DNA of 64,000 nt from Enterobacteriaceae bacterium UBA7338 (GCA_002480085.1 DKPJ01000012.1:315709-379708), one strand, 5' to 3'. Positions 7,661 through 15,818 are shown, counted from the first letter of the stretch. Program-made: numbers and translations. Notes: generated by a model not told the origin, from the letters alone.

Positions 7661-9182
7661 CGATGATCTCCAGATCCTCAGGGGATATCACGCCAAACTC
7701 CATGGCAAACCACCGCGCATCCACCTCGCCTTTTAATACCTTCGCCATCACCTTTTCGCGGATCTCAAAGCCCTCGGCCAGGCCGTTCGCCGTATAACGC
7801 TTTTTGCGCCAGAGCGTGAACACCTGCAGCCACGCCTGATGAGAGATAGCCGCCAACTCTTCATAGCCGGGCAGAAAATACTCCATCACAATCTTCCGCC
7901 CCTGAATACCGCTCTGCTTACAGTCGGTACACCCCGCTTCGCTGGCGGTATAAAGAGTGAACGTTTTGCCAGCGATAACTTTTGACTCGTGAATTTGTTT
8001 ACAACTTTCACACAGTACCGGGATGAGTTTCTGACACTGCAGGCCAGCGATAAAACCCGGTGTGGAGAGTTTATCGCTGCCGATGCCCAGCGCCGACATA
8101 CGTTGAAGCAGAGAGACAATGCTGCCAGCATGGATGGTGGTAAAGCAGTAGTGTCCGCTCTCCACCGCCCCGGCCAGCGCATTTGCCGACACGCTATCAC
8201 GGATCTCACCGACCATCAGCACATCCGGATCGCGACGTAGCGCCGACTTTATTGCCGCGTGAAAACCGCCGTCTTCACCGCTGACAACCGAACTTTGCTT
8301 CGCGCCATAAATCTGATACTCCACTGGATCCTCAACCGTCAGGAAGCAGCCCCGATCCTCATAGCGGTTGATCTGTAGCCACTCCATCAGGTTTTTCAGG
8401 GTGGTTGATTTGCCAGAACCGGTAGTGCCAGCGATCACATAGGCACCGTAGGGGTGGCTGAGGATCTTTTTCAGATCGTCAACTTCGACGGGTGAGACGC
8501 CGACTTTATCGAGCGATCCTAACCCCTCCTTCTGCAGGCCGGACGGAATGATACGCAGCACCGCGTGATAGCAGTCCGGCGACTCACCAAAGATGGGGAA
8601 GTGGGCATAGCGGAAGCGATAGGGCTGCCCCTCCAGGTTGTAGAGAATGTTCGCGTTTTGCGGAATAGCCCGGTTCCATGTCGTGTCCCGGGTGGTGGCC
8701 TCCACGTTATAGAGCACGAACACCATCTCATCGCACTGGGCGGCTTTAACCTGCATAAAAGGGGTCAGCACGCCGTTGACACGCGCCTCGAAGACCGCCA
8801 GCACGTCGTTGCGCGTAATGTGCAGATCGCTAGCCCCCATACTGACCACGCGCTGAAGTATATTTCCGAGGCGTCGTTGAGTATCGGTGATATCGATCGC
8901 GCTTTGCACAGTGTTCATCTGCTTGAGCGAAAGAAACTCAATCACCTTGTAGTACTGCTCTTCGGTCACCTGCGCCAGGCCGTACGCTGCACGTTTATGC
9001 AGGGATGCCAGTCGCGCCATCTGAATTTGATATGTAAAAAGCCGATCGATATCCAGCGTATCGATCAACAGATACTCTCTACCGGCATGCACTGCGGTCA
9101 CGCCAATACCATCAAACTCATGATACTCCCAGCTCCCTTTGAGAAGCTCTTCAGGCGCGATACAAACATAGTCAATATTCAC
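7644..9182 (-). CDS. Type IVb pilus assembly ATPase (TcpT/CofH/PilQ, GspE family)
   Basis: This 512-residue cytoplasmic hexameric ATPase powers pilin polymerisation. The Walker A motif GTTGSGKST lies near residue 255, the Asp box and Walker B region (DPDVLMVGEIRD) follow, and the His box is in FTTIHAG. A zinc-binding pair, CESC and CTDC, near residues 400-435 is characteristic of assembly (PilB/GspE) ATPases. The start is GTG inside the GTGA that also holds the stop of the preceding gene (4-base overlap). It is the only secretion ATPase in the locus, so no dedicated retraction motor is present. Confidence 0.93.
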   Translation of the reverse strand: MNIDYVCIAPEELLKGSWEYHEFDGIGVTAVHAGREYLLIDTLDIDRLFTYQIQMARLASLHKRAAYGLAQVTEEQYYKVIEFLSLKQMNTVQSAIDITDTQRRLGNILQRVVSMGASDLHITRNDVLAVFEARVNGVLTPFMQVKAAQCDEMVFVLYNVEATTRDTTWNRAIPQNANILYNLEGQPYRFRYAHFPIFGESPDCYHAVLRIIPSGLQKEGLGSLDKVGVSPVEVDDLKKILSHPYGAYVIAGTTGSGKSTTLKNLMEWLQINRYEDRGCFLTVEDPVEYQIYGAKQSSVVSGEDGGFHAAIKSALRRDPDVLMVGEIRDSVSANALAGAVESGHYCFTTIHAGSIVSLLQRMSALGIGSDKLSTPGFIAGLQCQKLIPVLCESCKQIHESKVIAGKTFTLYTASEAGCTDCKQSGIQGRKIVMEYFLPGYEELAAISHQAWLQVFTLWRKKRYTANGLAEGFEIREKVMAKVLKGEVDARWFAMEFGVISPEDLEIIVEKIQ

Positions 9183-9664
9183 TGGCCGGCTTCCTTGATA
9201 ACCAGGCCCGATTTTTTATCCCTGATCAGTTGATACTGATGACCATTAAGAGTGAAACGATCGCCGGGCCTGACATAGAGCAGAGTGCTGCCGTCAGCGC
9301 TGCCTACCGCCACCCGCGACAGGCCACCAATATTGGATTCCAGCAAAATATGGGGAGAGCCGTTGCTGGCCTGCGTACTACCGGCCTCTTTTGGCGACGT
9401 GTCGATGACCAGCTGCGGCATGGAACTCACGCGGTCTTCACCACGTAGCTTACGAATTTCGCTATTCATCTTTTCCAGCTCAAGCTCGTTGGCTACGGCG
9501 CGCTTTTGGGCTTCCCAGCGATAGTCCTCTTCCACCATTTTTTGGATATGTTCCTGCATGCCACTCTCCTGAGTAGGCGCTACAGACGTAGAGGGCGCAG
9601 CCTGAACTACGCCTGAACTCAGCAGGAGCAGGCCAGCGATTGAATTTCCTTTTAAGATTTGCAT
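9179..9664 (-). CDS. Periplasmic pilus assembly protein (TcpS/CofG/PilP-like)
   Basis: This 161-residue protein has a signal peptide (to about residue 22, VVQA), a predicted helical or coiled stretch (EEDYRWEAQKRAVANELELE, then IRKLRG), and a C-terminal small beta domain (GGLSRVAVGSADG, then VRPGDRFTLNGHQYQLI). That last region resembles the PilP fold used to link inner-membrane and secretin complexes. The start has a strong GGGAGGAG site. It overlaps the upstream gene by 13 bases and the ATPase gene by 4. The family call rests on layout and order (tcpS, cofG); I did not see a diagnostic motif. Confidence 0.72.
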   Translation of the reverse strand: MQILKGNSIAGLLLLSSGVVQAAPSTSVAPTQESGMQEHIQKMVEEDYRWEAQKRAVANELELEKMNSEIRKLRGEDRVSSMPQLVIDTSPKEAGSTQASNGSPHILLESNIGGLSRVAVGSADGSTLLYVRPGDRFTLNGHQYQLIRDKKSGLVIKEAGQ

Positions 9665-10560
9665 ACGACTCCTCCCGAAATTTTAATGCCTTTATCGTTT
9701 GCCTCTATTTTTCTGATCAAAAAGGCATCCCGGTATGCTTGTTTATAGAGTGCAATCTGTGCGTCTATTTCCGGTGCACGTGTATAAAAGAAGCTATTGT
9801 CTTCGTTGATTTGCATCTCCCAATTCGCACTCATTAAGCCTTGAGTCTTTAGCTTTCCGGCGACATGTTTTTCCGCCTCTCTTACGGGGGATGCCGGATA
9901 AGATGTAAAGGCAACTATCCCCTCGCGCAGGGCTTTACTTTTTTTCGCCGTACCCAGCAGAGAGTTATAGCTATTTACATAAGAAATAATGTTATTGCAG
10001 CTGTGGAGAGTGAGCGCTTTGTTACTCTTCCACTCACGAAGTAGCGTGCTCTCTGTGAATGGCAGGGTAAGCCTGGCGTACTCAAAATCATTTCGCGGTG
10101 ACTTATCTTTCGCTTTGCTGACGGGTATCGATGCCGAGTATGTTCTACCGAAAAAATCAATAATGGGCAGAGTCAAAATGGTACCCGGCTGAAGCTTAAA
10201 GCCAAATGCACAGCTCTTCATATCGCAGATAAAATTTTCACTTTTAATCGCGATACCCAGCGCAGACATCGCCAGCGTTGTGCGGCGAATCTCACCCAGC
10301 ACGCCGACAGTTTGCTCAATTCCCGCCCCCGTAAGCGATTTCTTATAAAATGCGGCAATCGACGCAAGCTCGCTCTGCTTCTTACGTAAAGCCAGCTGTT
10401 GCAGCTCATGTTTTTTGTCGGCTGGTGCCTTAACGCCGTAATACCACCACGCAAATCCGCCGCTGCCGAGAATAAACACGGCAATGCAAATGGTGATGGT
10501 AGCGCTTAACGGTGAGATATACCCACGTTTACCTTTCCAGAAATAAATTCTCTCCAGCAT
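9652..10560 (-). CDS. Bitopic inner-membrane pilus assembly protein (TcpD/CofF/PilO-like)
   Basis: The 302-residue product has a short basic cytoplasmic N-terminus (YFWKGKRGY), one transmembrane helix at about residues 17-42 (ATITICIAVFILGSGGFAWW), a coiled stretch rich in Lys/Glu/Gln, then a periplasmic alpha/beta domain with cysteines at ICDMKSCAF, HSCNN and VVCKS. This layout suits an alignment-complex protein of the PilO/TcpD type. It begins 3 bases after the preceding gene. The assignment rests on topology and operon order. Confidence 0.7.
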   Translation of the reverse strand: MLERIYFWKGKRGYISPLSATITICIAVFILGSGGFAWWYYGVKAPADKKHELQQLALRKKQSELASIAAFYKKSLTGAGIEQTVGVLGEIRRTTLAMSALGIAIKSENFICDMKSCAFGFKLQPGTILTLPIIDFFGRTYSASIPVSKAKDKSPRNDFEYARLTLPFTESTLLREWKSNKALTLHSCNNIISYVNSYNSLLGTAKKSKALREGIVAFTSYPASPVREAEKHVAGKLKTQGLMSANWEMQINEDNSFFYTRAPEIDAQIALYKQAYRDAFLIRKIEANDKGIKISGGVVCKS

Positions 10561-10563
10561 AGA

Positions 10564-11106
10564 TTATCCGTTCACGTAAAATTCCAGTATCACTGCCAGA
10601 ATCATTAATAGAATAGTGCCTGCGCTAAAACTGATAGTCATAATGAAACGCCGCCGCCGCTTAAGCGACGCCTGATGAACACGACACCGCTCAATAACAG
10701 CATCAAACTGAAACTTTGTTAATGGCTTAATGTCAAGATGCTCATATTTTACTGGATGCTTCATTAGCTCATCGAACAGGTCACGGGCAATAAAACAGTC
10801 GGTACCGCTCACAATTCGCCCACCGCTGACGATCAGTAAATAGGCCAGGCTATCGCTTTCGTGATAAAAATAGATACCATCGCCGAAAAGATTTTTAATA
10901 TAAATCGCGAATGGCTCATAGAGCGTGGATACCTTACTGCAGTAGCCCGCCGCCACCTTGCCTTCATCGTCATGATAGATGAGCTTACGGCTTGCTTTAA
11001 CCATACCGCGAAACGAGGCCTGCTCAGGTGGCGTAAGATGAGACATATCCTCCGCTTCCCACAGCAGTTCGGTGAGAATATTTTCCTTAAGCAGTATTTC
11101 ATTCAC
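10564..11106 (-). CDS. Tail-anchored pilus assembly protein (TcpR/CofE-like)
   Basis: This 180-residue, mainly cytoplasmic protein has a single C-terminal transmembrane segment (about 153-177, FIMTISFSAGTILLMILAVI) following an Arg-rich stretch (KRRRRF). It has no recognisable enzyme motif. Position between the secretin and the TcpD-like gene matches tcpR/cofE. GTG is the start, preceded by GGGAGG at a good distance. TcpR stabilises the ATPase-platform complex in V. cholerae; a similar job is inferred here. Confidence 0.65.
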   Translation of the reverse strand: MNEILLKENILTELLWEAEDMSHLTPPEQASFRGMVKASRKLIYHDDEGKVAAGYCSKVSTLYEPFAIYIKNLFGDGIYFYHESDSLAYLLIVSGGRIVSGTDCFIARDLFDELMKHPVKYEHLDIKPLTKFQFDAVIERCRVHQASLKRRRRFIMTISFSAGTILLMILAVILEFYVNG

Positions 11107-11122
11107 TATTATACCCTCCCTG

Positions 11123-12577
11123 TCAGCGAGAGGTGATCGGCTGGCGATAGTAGTCTACGCCAATAACCATCACGACCGTTGCCGAGGAGCTATCATCGGT
11201 ATCATCAACCCCCAATACCTGATACTGCAGTCCGCCATTTTCACTCTTAACGTCATATTTTGCGACCATCAGCAGATCGCCCGGCATGATAATGGATGAG
11301 TTAAACGACTCTGTGGTGCTCACTGAAGGCAGCTGTACATCGTCATACTCTTCAATCCCTTCCAGATAGCGTTTGGTGAAGCCGTTCACCACTTCTATCC
11401 GCCCGTCGGAGAGTACCCGCGGTGTAATAATGAAGCTCGTGCCGGTAATAATAGAGTCGGTTTCAACGTCAACGTTCTCTTCACCGTTATCATCCACGGT
11501 GCGCGTTCTGCTGGAGACGTAGTTTTGCGAGCGGGTCATGTTTAATGGTACAGGCATATTATTGCGGGTAATAAACGAGCCGCTTTGCAGGGAGTGGCTG
11601 CCGGTAAGCTTGTAGAGTGCATCCAGCCCACTGTTGATATCGACATTGCTGTTCTTCCAGCCAACGGAGATACCGCCAGTCAGCGAGTCGAGCATAGATG
11701 AGGTGATTTTCATTGCGTTCTGTCCGTCATCAAACGAGAAGTCTAAACCCGCCTCCAGCTGCTTCACCTTTGCTTTATCGAGGGTAAAAATCTTATAGGT
11801 GACGATAAACTGACGGCTGTTGTCCGCTTTATATTTGTCCAGCGCTTTGCTTAGCGCCTCATACTCAGAGGGTCGTGAGTTAACCATTAAGATTGATGAG
11901 TCTTTAAAGAGGTTATAGTTTCCTGAGGTAACATAGTTTTTCGCCATATCTTCTACGTCATCCCAAAAAGAGGACTCGAACTTGGTCTCCGTTTTGCCGG
12001 TTAACCCACCGTTTGACGTCGCCTCGTTGCCTGAGAGATCGAGAGTGGTTTCCGACTTATTGTTTTCGCCGTAGAAGTCGAGCTTAATAACGTAGGTTTC
12101 ATAGACGTTTATTTTTAAAACGTTATTGCCATCAAGCTTCGGACTGACGTCATACAGAGAAGCGATATAGCGCATGAACGTTTCAAAGGTGCCGTCAAAC
12201 TTAACGCTACGGGGCACATCCCATGCGTCAACGCTGCTACTCGTTTTGGTATCTCCCATCGCCTTATCATTGATGCGATAGCTGATACCCGTCTGGGTGG
12301 CCACGGCGTCCAGAATAGTGGTCAACGTGGCGGGCTCATAGGATGCAATCTTAACGTGCTTGCTTAACAGTCGCTGCTGCTCAACGCTGTACTCCACCCG
12401 CTGGCCTAAAAACGCGCTGTCATACTTGATATAGGGCTTCGCTTTCGATGCCTCTGGCGAGGTCGCATCTGAAAACGTTTTTTTTACGGCCGTATCGGCA
12501 TCAAATTTTTTATCGAAGTCACTGACGCAACCTTGAGCCAGCAGCGCCAGCAGTAAAAACCCTGTCCTGATTTTCAT
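11123..12577 (-). CDS. Type IVb pilus secretin lipoprotein (TcpC/CofD/BfpB/PilN family)
   Basis: This 484-residue outer-membrane channel protein has a lipoprotein-type signal peptide ending LLALLAQGC, so Cys17 should be lipidated. An N-domain (about 75-150) with ILDAVATQTGISYRI and VKFDGTFETFMRYIAS resembles secretin and STN-type domains. The C-terminal secretin core (about 290-480) contains VPLNMTRSQNYVS, DSIITGTSFIITPRVLSDGRIEV and SSIIMPGDLLMVAKYDV, the usual gate-forming signature. It lies between the TcpQ-like gene (15-base gap) and the TcpR-like gene (16-base gap). It is expected to form the multimer through which the pilus exits. Confidence 0.92.
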   Translation of the reverse strand: MKIRTGFLLLALLAQGCVSDFDKKFDADTAVKKTFSDATSPEASKAKPYIKYDSAFLGQRVEYSVEQQRLLSKHVKIASYEPATLTTILDAVATQTGISYRINDKAMGDTKTSSSVDAWDVPRSVKFDGTFETFMRYIASLYDVSPKLDGNNVLKINVYETYVIKLDFYGENNKSETTLDLSGNEATSNGGLTGKTETKFESSFWDDVEDMAKNYVTSGNYNLFKDSSILMVNSRPSEYEALSKALDKYKADNSRQFIVTYKIFTLDKAKVKQLEAGLDFSFDDGQNAMKITSSMLDSLTGGISVGWKNSNVDINSGLDALYKLTGSHSLQSGSFITRNNMPVPLNMTRSQNYVSSRTRTVDDNGEENVDVETDSIITGTSFIITPRVLSDGRIEVVNGFTKRYLEGIEEYDDVQLPSVSTTESFNSSIIMPGDLLMVAKYDVKSENGGLQYQVLGVDDTDDSSSATVVMVIGVDYYRQPITSR

Positions 12578-12592
12578 AACTTGTCCGTATAG

Positions 12593-12955
12593 TTACATTT
12601 CATCGATAACGATCACGCGATTCTTTTCATATTTTTTCACCACCAGGCCGTAGTTTTCAGAAAAGAAAAGCTCGCCCAGCGCCTGTAAAACATCGTCATC
12701 GGTTTTTCCCGTGAGCGTAATATCGTTATAGACCAGATAGTCCTTTTTACTGTTCCAGTAGAGCTTATAGCCGTTTGTCACAACCCAATTGTTTACCCCC
12801 TGGCTTAACAGTTCATTCTCATGAATGATCATTGCGGGCACGGTGGGGGAAGCCGCGCTACTAAACGGATTTCTGGCCTGCTGCACCGCTGCGGCTTCTG
12901 ACGCAATAAGTGATATTAAGAGTAACGAACACAACAGACGGCCCGCATAACGCAT
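12593..12955 (-). CDS. TcpQ/CofC-like secretin partner protein
   Basis: The 120-residue exported protein has a signal peptide (to about residue 23, IASEAAA) and a C-terminal domain resembling the TcpQ C-terminal family: NNWVVTNGYKLYWNSKKDY, then a GKTDDDVLQALGEL helix, then a final strand pair ending NRVIVIDEM. TcpQ is needed for outer-membrane placement and stability of the secretin TcpC. The gene directly precedes the secretin gene, as in tcp and cof. Confidence 0.8.
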   Translation of the reverse strand: MRYAGRLLCSLLLISLIASEAAAVQQARNPFSSAASPTVPAMIIHENELLSQGVNNWVVTNGYKLYWNSKKDYLVYNDITLTGKTDDDVLQALGELFFSENYGLVVKKYEKNRVIVIDEM

Positions 12956-12988
12956 TATTTATTCCTTTAAAAATTCACGGTGCAGCAT

Positions 12989-14893
12989 TTACTGATACTG
13001 TGATGAGTCTAAGAGATCCGCTGGCGTTCCCGGCTGGGGTATCGTGCTGCACCAGCGACTGACGGTATAGGAGATGGTATTAGGATCAACAACATTGACG
13101 CCTTCGCCGGTATCACCGTCATACATGCCAAGCGTCGCTCCGATAATCCAAATATATTTATAGCCCTTATAGATAACGTGTTTCCCGGCATTAAGCCCAG
13201 GAGAGGAGCTAGTTCCCGTTAAATTCTGAACGGCAAATTCAACCTGAACCGTAATACCCGCTAACTGACCCACCTTCACCGAATCATTCAATTTTTCCCG
13301 ATTACGACTAGGGTCGTCATATACTTTCGAGAAAACGCCTGCTCTGTAAGCCGATACTGAAGATACTGCAACACTCAGGCGAGGAAACAGCTTTCTTAGG
13401 ATCTTTATTTCACGTGGATTGCCGTCGGCATCAACTAACGCTTCGCCATTACCATTTCGCAGGGTAATAGTTTGCTCAACCTGAGGACAGGTTTGCACAG
13501 GATAACGGACATTGGGCCTATCAATATTATTACCTCCATAAACACTATCATCATATTTCGGAGAATAGCCGGCCTTGGTTTCGAAAGAGTCAGAGTCATA
13601 TCCCCCATGAGTAACATAGTCGGTAATGGTGGGCGTAACTAACTCGAAAGCGTCATAGGTATCGGGAACATAATCATATACATTACGTTCGCTATCACTA
13701 TAATCGCTTTGAGCTCCATCAACGTCATTAATATAGTATTCACCAATAAACGGCTGTGAACTCGCATCCTTATATTTAAACAAGGCCGGTTGACCTGCGG
13801 AATCCATAACTAAATTGCCGTTGTAGCTGCGCTGAAAGATATAGACCTTACGCGCCGTATTTTCCATTACCAGGTTAGCCTGCAGCGTGCCGAGCTTCTG
13901 GTCGCCATGCGTGTTACCGGCATCTTTCATATTCAGTGCCAGCACCGCATCTTCACCGTGAGCACCCGTGCCTTCGTTTTTGTCGAAGCACATCTCGACT
14001 TTGCTGTCGGTGGAGTTCCAGCACATATCTCCACCGCTGCCGCTGGCGGTATCGCCGCTGTCGTTATCGTTCAGATCAAAGGTAAAACGTACACCAAACT
14101 CGCCGCTGGTATAGTCAGTTAACGACGCGATATTGCTGGCAACGGTATCAAACTCAATAGGCGTTTTTTGGTCATTATTTTTAGTCACTAACTGCCAGTC
14201 AGCATTTGTACTTTCCCGGTGGACCAGCCAGGCATGGGCGGGAGCCTCCCCCGCATCGGAAAACGCCTGCGCCAGGGCCGGTTGAAAGCGGGCAAACGCA
14301 AGCAAGCTGTCGGGATTATCCGCCCCAAACTCCACGATAACGTCGATCTGGTTGATAGCACCTTCCTGCCCGGCCAGATCGCTGCCGCGAAAGCCTATGC
14401 GATCGATATGCGCAGCAGCATTTTTTGCCGCGCCGCTCATCCAGCATGGGAGATACTCCTTTTCGAAGGCATAGCTGGATTTTGGCGCTGTGACTTTACA
14501 GCTGCTGCTAATAAAGCGATAGCGCTGCTGCTGACTGGCATCGCTACCGTCACCCCACAGGTAGTACTCGCTTGCGCCACCGGTATCAACGTCGTTGACG
14601 TCGCTGCTTAAACGCACCTGATAGTCTGCATCCGTCGTATCGGTATTGTAGAGCGGATTGGTTATCTCTTCGGCTGAACCCGAATCACCATTAATGATGA
14701 CCATGTCGGGCTCCCTGACGAAATGAATAATCCCTTTCATCTCCTGTACCAGGGCCGCAGAGATATTTCGCTGAGACGAACGTTCTGCCTGTTTGCGTAC
14801 ATAGCGGGTATACATTGTCAGAAGGCCACCGGCGATAGCCATCACGATAATGATTTCCAGTAATGAAAACCCGGCATCTCTGCGCTTAAACAT
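12989..14893 (-). CDS. Type IVb minor (tip) pilin, TcpB/CofB-like
   Basis: This prepilin has a short leader ending RRDAG, cleavage before Phe, Glu at mature position 5 (FSLLE), and a hydrophobic helix IIIVMAIAGGLL. The start at 14893 is preferred because GAGG lies six bases upstream; an ATG four codons earlier (14905) has no good site. At about 634 residues it is clearly longer than TcpB and CofB. Six cysteines lie in the exported part, at SSC, LPC, DMC, EMC, QTC and WC. CofB and TcpB trimers sit at the pilus tip, prime assembly and can trigger retraction; that role is inferred. No shufflon recombinase or inverted repeats are seen at its 3' end. Confidence 0.85.
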   Translation of the reverse strand: MFKRRDAGFSLLEIIIVMAIAGGLLTMYTRYVRKQAERSSQRNISAALVQEMKGIIHFVREPDMVIINGDSGSAEEITNPLYNTDTTDADYQVRLSSDVNDVDTGGASEYYLWGDGSDASQQQRYRFISSSCKVTAPKSSYAFEKEYLPCWMSGAAKNAAAHIDRIGFRGSDLAGQEGAINQIDVIVEFGADNPDSLLAFARFQPALAQAFSDAGEAPAHAWLVHRESTNADWQLVTKNNDQKTPIEFDTVASNIASLTDYTSGEFGVRFTFDLNDNDSGDTASGSGGDMCWNSTDSKVEMCFDKNEGTGAHGEDAVLALNMKDAGNTHGDQKLGTLQANLVMENTARKVYIFQRSYNGNLVMDSAGQPALFKYKDASSQPFIGEYYINDVDGAQSDYSDSERNVYDYVPDTYDAFELVTPTITDYVTHGGYDSDSFETKAGYSPKYDDSVYGGNNIDRPNVRYPVQTCPQVEQTITLRNGNGEALVDADGNPREIKILRKLFPRLSVAVSSVSAYRAGVFSKVYDDPSRNREKLNDSVKVGQLAGITVQVEFAVQNLTGTSSSPGLNAGKHVIYKGYKYIWIIGATLGMYDGDTGEGVNVVDPNTISYTVSRWCSTIPQPGTPADLLDSSQYQ

Positions 14894-14919
14894 TAAAAAC
14901 CTCATGCGCCAGCGATAAC

Positions 14920-14943
14920 AATATCCACCCGAAGGTGGATATT
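14920..14943 (-). promoter_or_regulatory. UUCG-capped hairpin between major and minor pilin genes
   Basis: On the transcript, AAUAUCCACC pairs perfectly with GGUGGAUAUU around a UUCG tetraloop closed by C-G, one of the most stable RNA loops. It begins about 20 nt after the pilin stop codon and ends 26 nt before the preferred minor-pilin start. No U-run follows, so it is more likely an RNA 3'-end stabiliser or partial attenuator than a strong terminator. A similar break between tcpA and tcpB is known to raise major-pilin expression over the downstream genes. Confidence 0.75.
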
Positions 14944-14963
14944 AACTTTTTTAATTTAATTTT

Positions 14964-15665
14964 TTATTTGCTGCCGAAGACGATGCCGTTATTCGCGCCA
15001 CCAATATTACAGGTCGCCTCATCAACAATATCCGTGCTGGTAATATCTTCAGCTACAGAGAGAGACTTCATCACGCTACCTGCGGCTTTGGATGCATCCA
15101 GCGCGGTCCCGTTAAGCGTCGCCGATTCATCTTCGCCGGCAGGTGCAGAGATAATGCCAACATAGTCCCACTGGTTACCCATCTGCGAAAGCAGGTTTCG
15201 GCAGGTCTGCTGATCGAGACCGCTAATGAGGATCACAAAGCCTTTATGCACGTTACTACCAGAGTCCACCAGCGCCTGGCCAATCTGGAAAGCATCGCCT
15301 GAAATACCATTGAACGATTCTGAAGGAGAAATTTTACCCAGCTTGTTTAGGGTGACGATCGGCGCAAGATCGTCTGACGTCGCAACGTTTCCTTTAGTAA
15401 GCGTCACCGCCGTGGTTGTAGCAGGGGGATATTCGCCTTCATCCTGAAACGCCTCTGCCATTGAGGTGCGGATGCTGTTGGTATTATTCTGAATATCTGA
15501 AATATCCTGGGCGGTAAATGCTCGCTGCGCTAATACCACCACGCCCGCTGCAATAACGCCGATAATACCCAACACGATGATAATTTCAAGTAAGGTGACG
15601 CCACGCTGATTTCTTAAAAAAAATTTTTTGCTACTTTCTTCACAATGAAATCTTGTCCTTTTCAT
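14964..15665 (-). CDS. Type IVb major pilin prepilin (TcpA/CofA family)
   Basis: This 233-residue prepilin has a 22-residue leader ending NQRG, long as in type IVb pilins, cleaved before Val. The mature N-terminus VTLLEIIIVLGIIGV has Glu5. The next segment, GVVVLAQRAFTAQDI, closely resembles TcpA (GVVTLAQRAIDSQNM). Two C-terminal cysteines (QQTCRNLL and ATCNIGG) should form the D-region disulfide, and the end GIVFGSK parallels TcpA GVAFGNS. The first gene of the operon, it has AAGGAAG just before the ATG. The domain between the helix and the disulfide loop is distinct from TcpA, as expected for surface-exposed pilin. Confidence 0.95.
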   Translation of the reverse strand: MKRTRFHCEESSKKFFLRNQRGVTLLEIIIVLGIIGVIAAGVVVLAQRAFTAQDISDIQNNTNSIRTSMAEAFQDEGEYPPATTTAVTLTKGNVATSDDLAPIVTLNKLGKISPSESFNGISGDAFQIGQALVDSGSNVHKGFVILISGLDQQTCRNLLSQMGNQWDYVGIISAPAGEDESATLNGTALDASKAAGSVMKSLSVAEDITSTDIVDEATCNIGGANNGIVFGSK

Positions 15666-15680
15666 ACTCTTCCTTTCCGT

Positions 15681-15703
15681 ACATTAATCATATAAATTAA
15701 TGT
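15681..15703. promoter_or_regulatory. Inverted repeat in the pilin promoter region
   Basis: ACATTAAT (15681-15688) and ATTAATGT (15696-15703) are exact inverse arms around a seven-base spacer, 15 bases upstream of the pilin ATG. On the minus strand the centre holds TATGAT, a good -10 hexamer, but no convincing -35 lies 16-18 bases before it. This looks like an activator-dependent promoter or an operator in the AT-rich 117 bp before the pilin gene. Function is inferred. Confidence 0.4.
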
Positions 15704-15782
15704 AACTAATTGCATTAGGTTGTATTCAAGTCGTGCAATTTTAAATAATACGAAAGGAATTAAGAAGGGCATTATTACACAT

Positions 15783-15808
15783 ACGCCACTCCATTACTGG
15801 AGTGGCGT
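15783..15808 (-). terminator. Probable terminator or attenuator after glmM
   Basis: ACGCCACTCC and GGAGTGGCGT form a perfect 10-bp stem with a six-base loop, 11 bases after the glmM stop. The sequence that follows on the minus strand (ATGTGTAATAATG) lacks a T-run, so termination may be incomplete or factor-assisted. It probably insulates the pilus operon from folP-glmM transcription. Confidence 0.55.
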
Positions 15809-15818
15809 GATAACACTA

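Noticed and set aside
12989..13200. Shufflon at the 3' end of the minor pilin gene, as in R64 pilV
   Set aside because: No inverted 19-bp-type repeats, no alternative C-terminal segments and no rci recombinase gene were seen.
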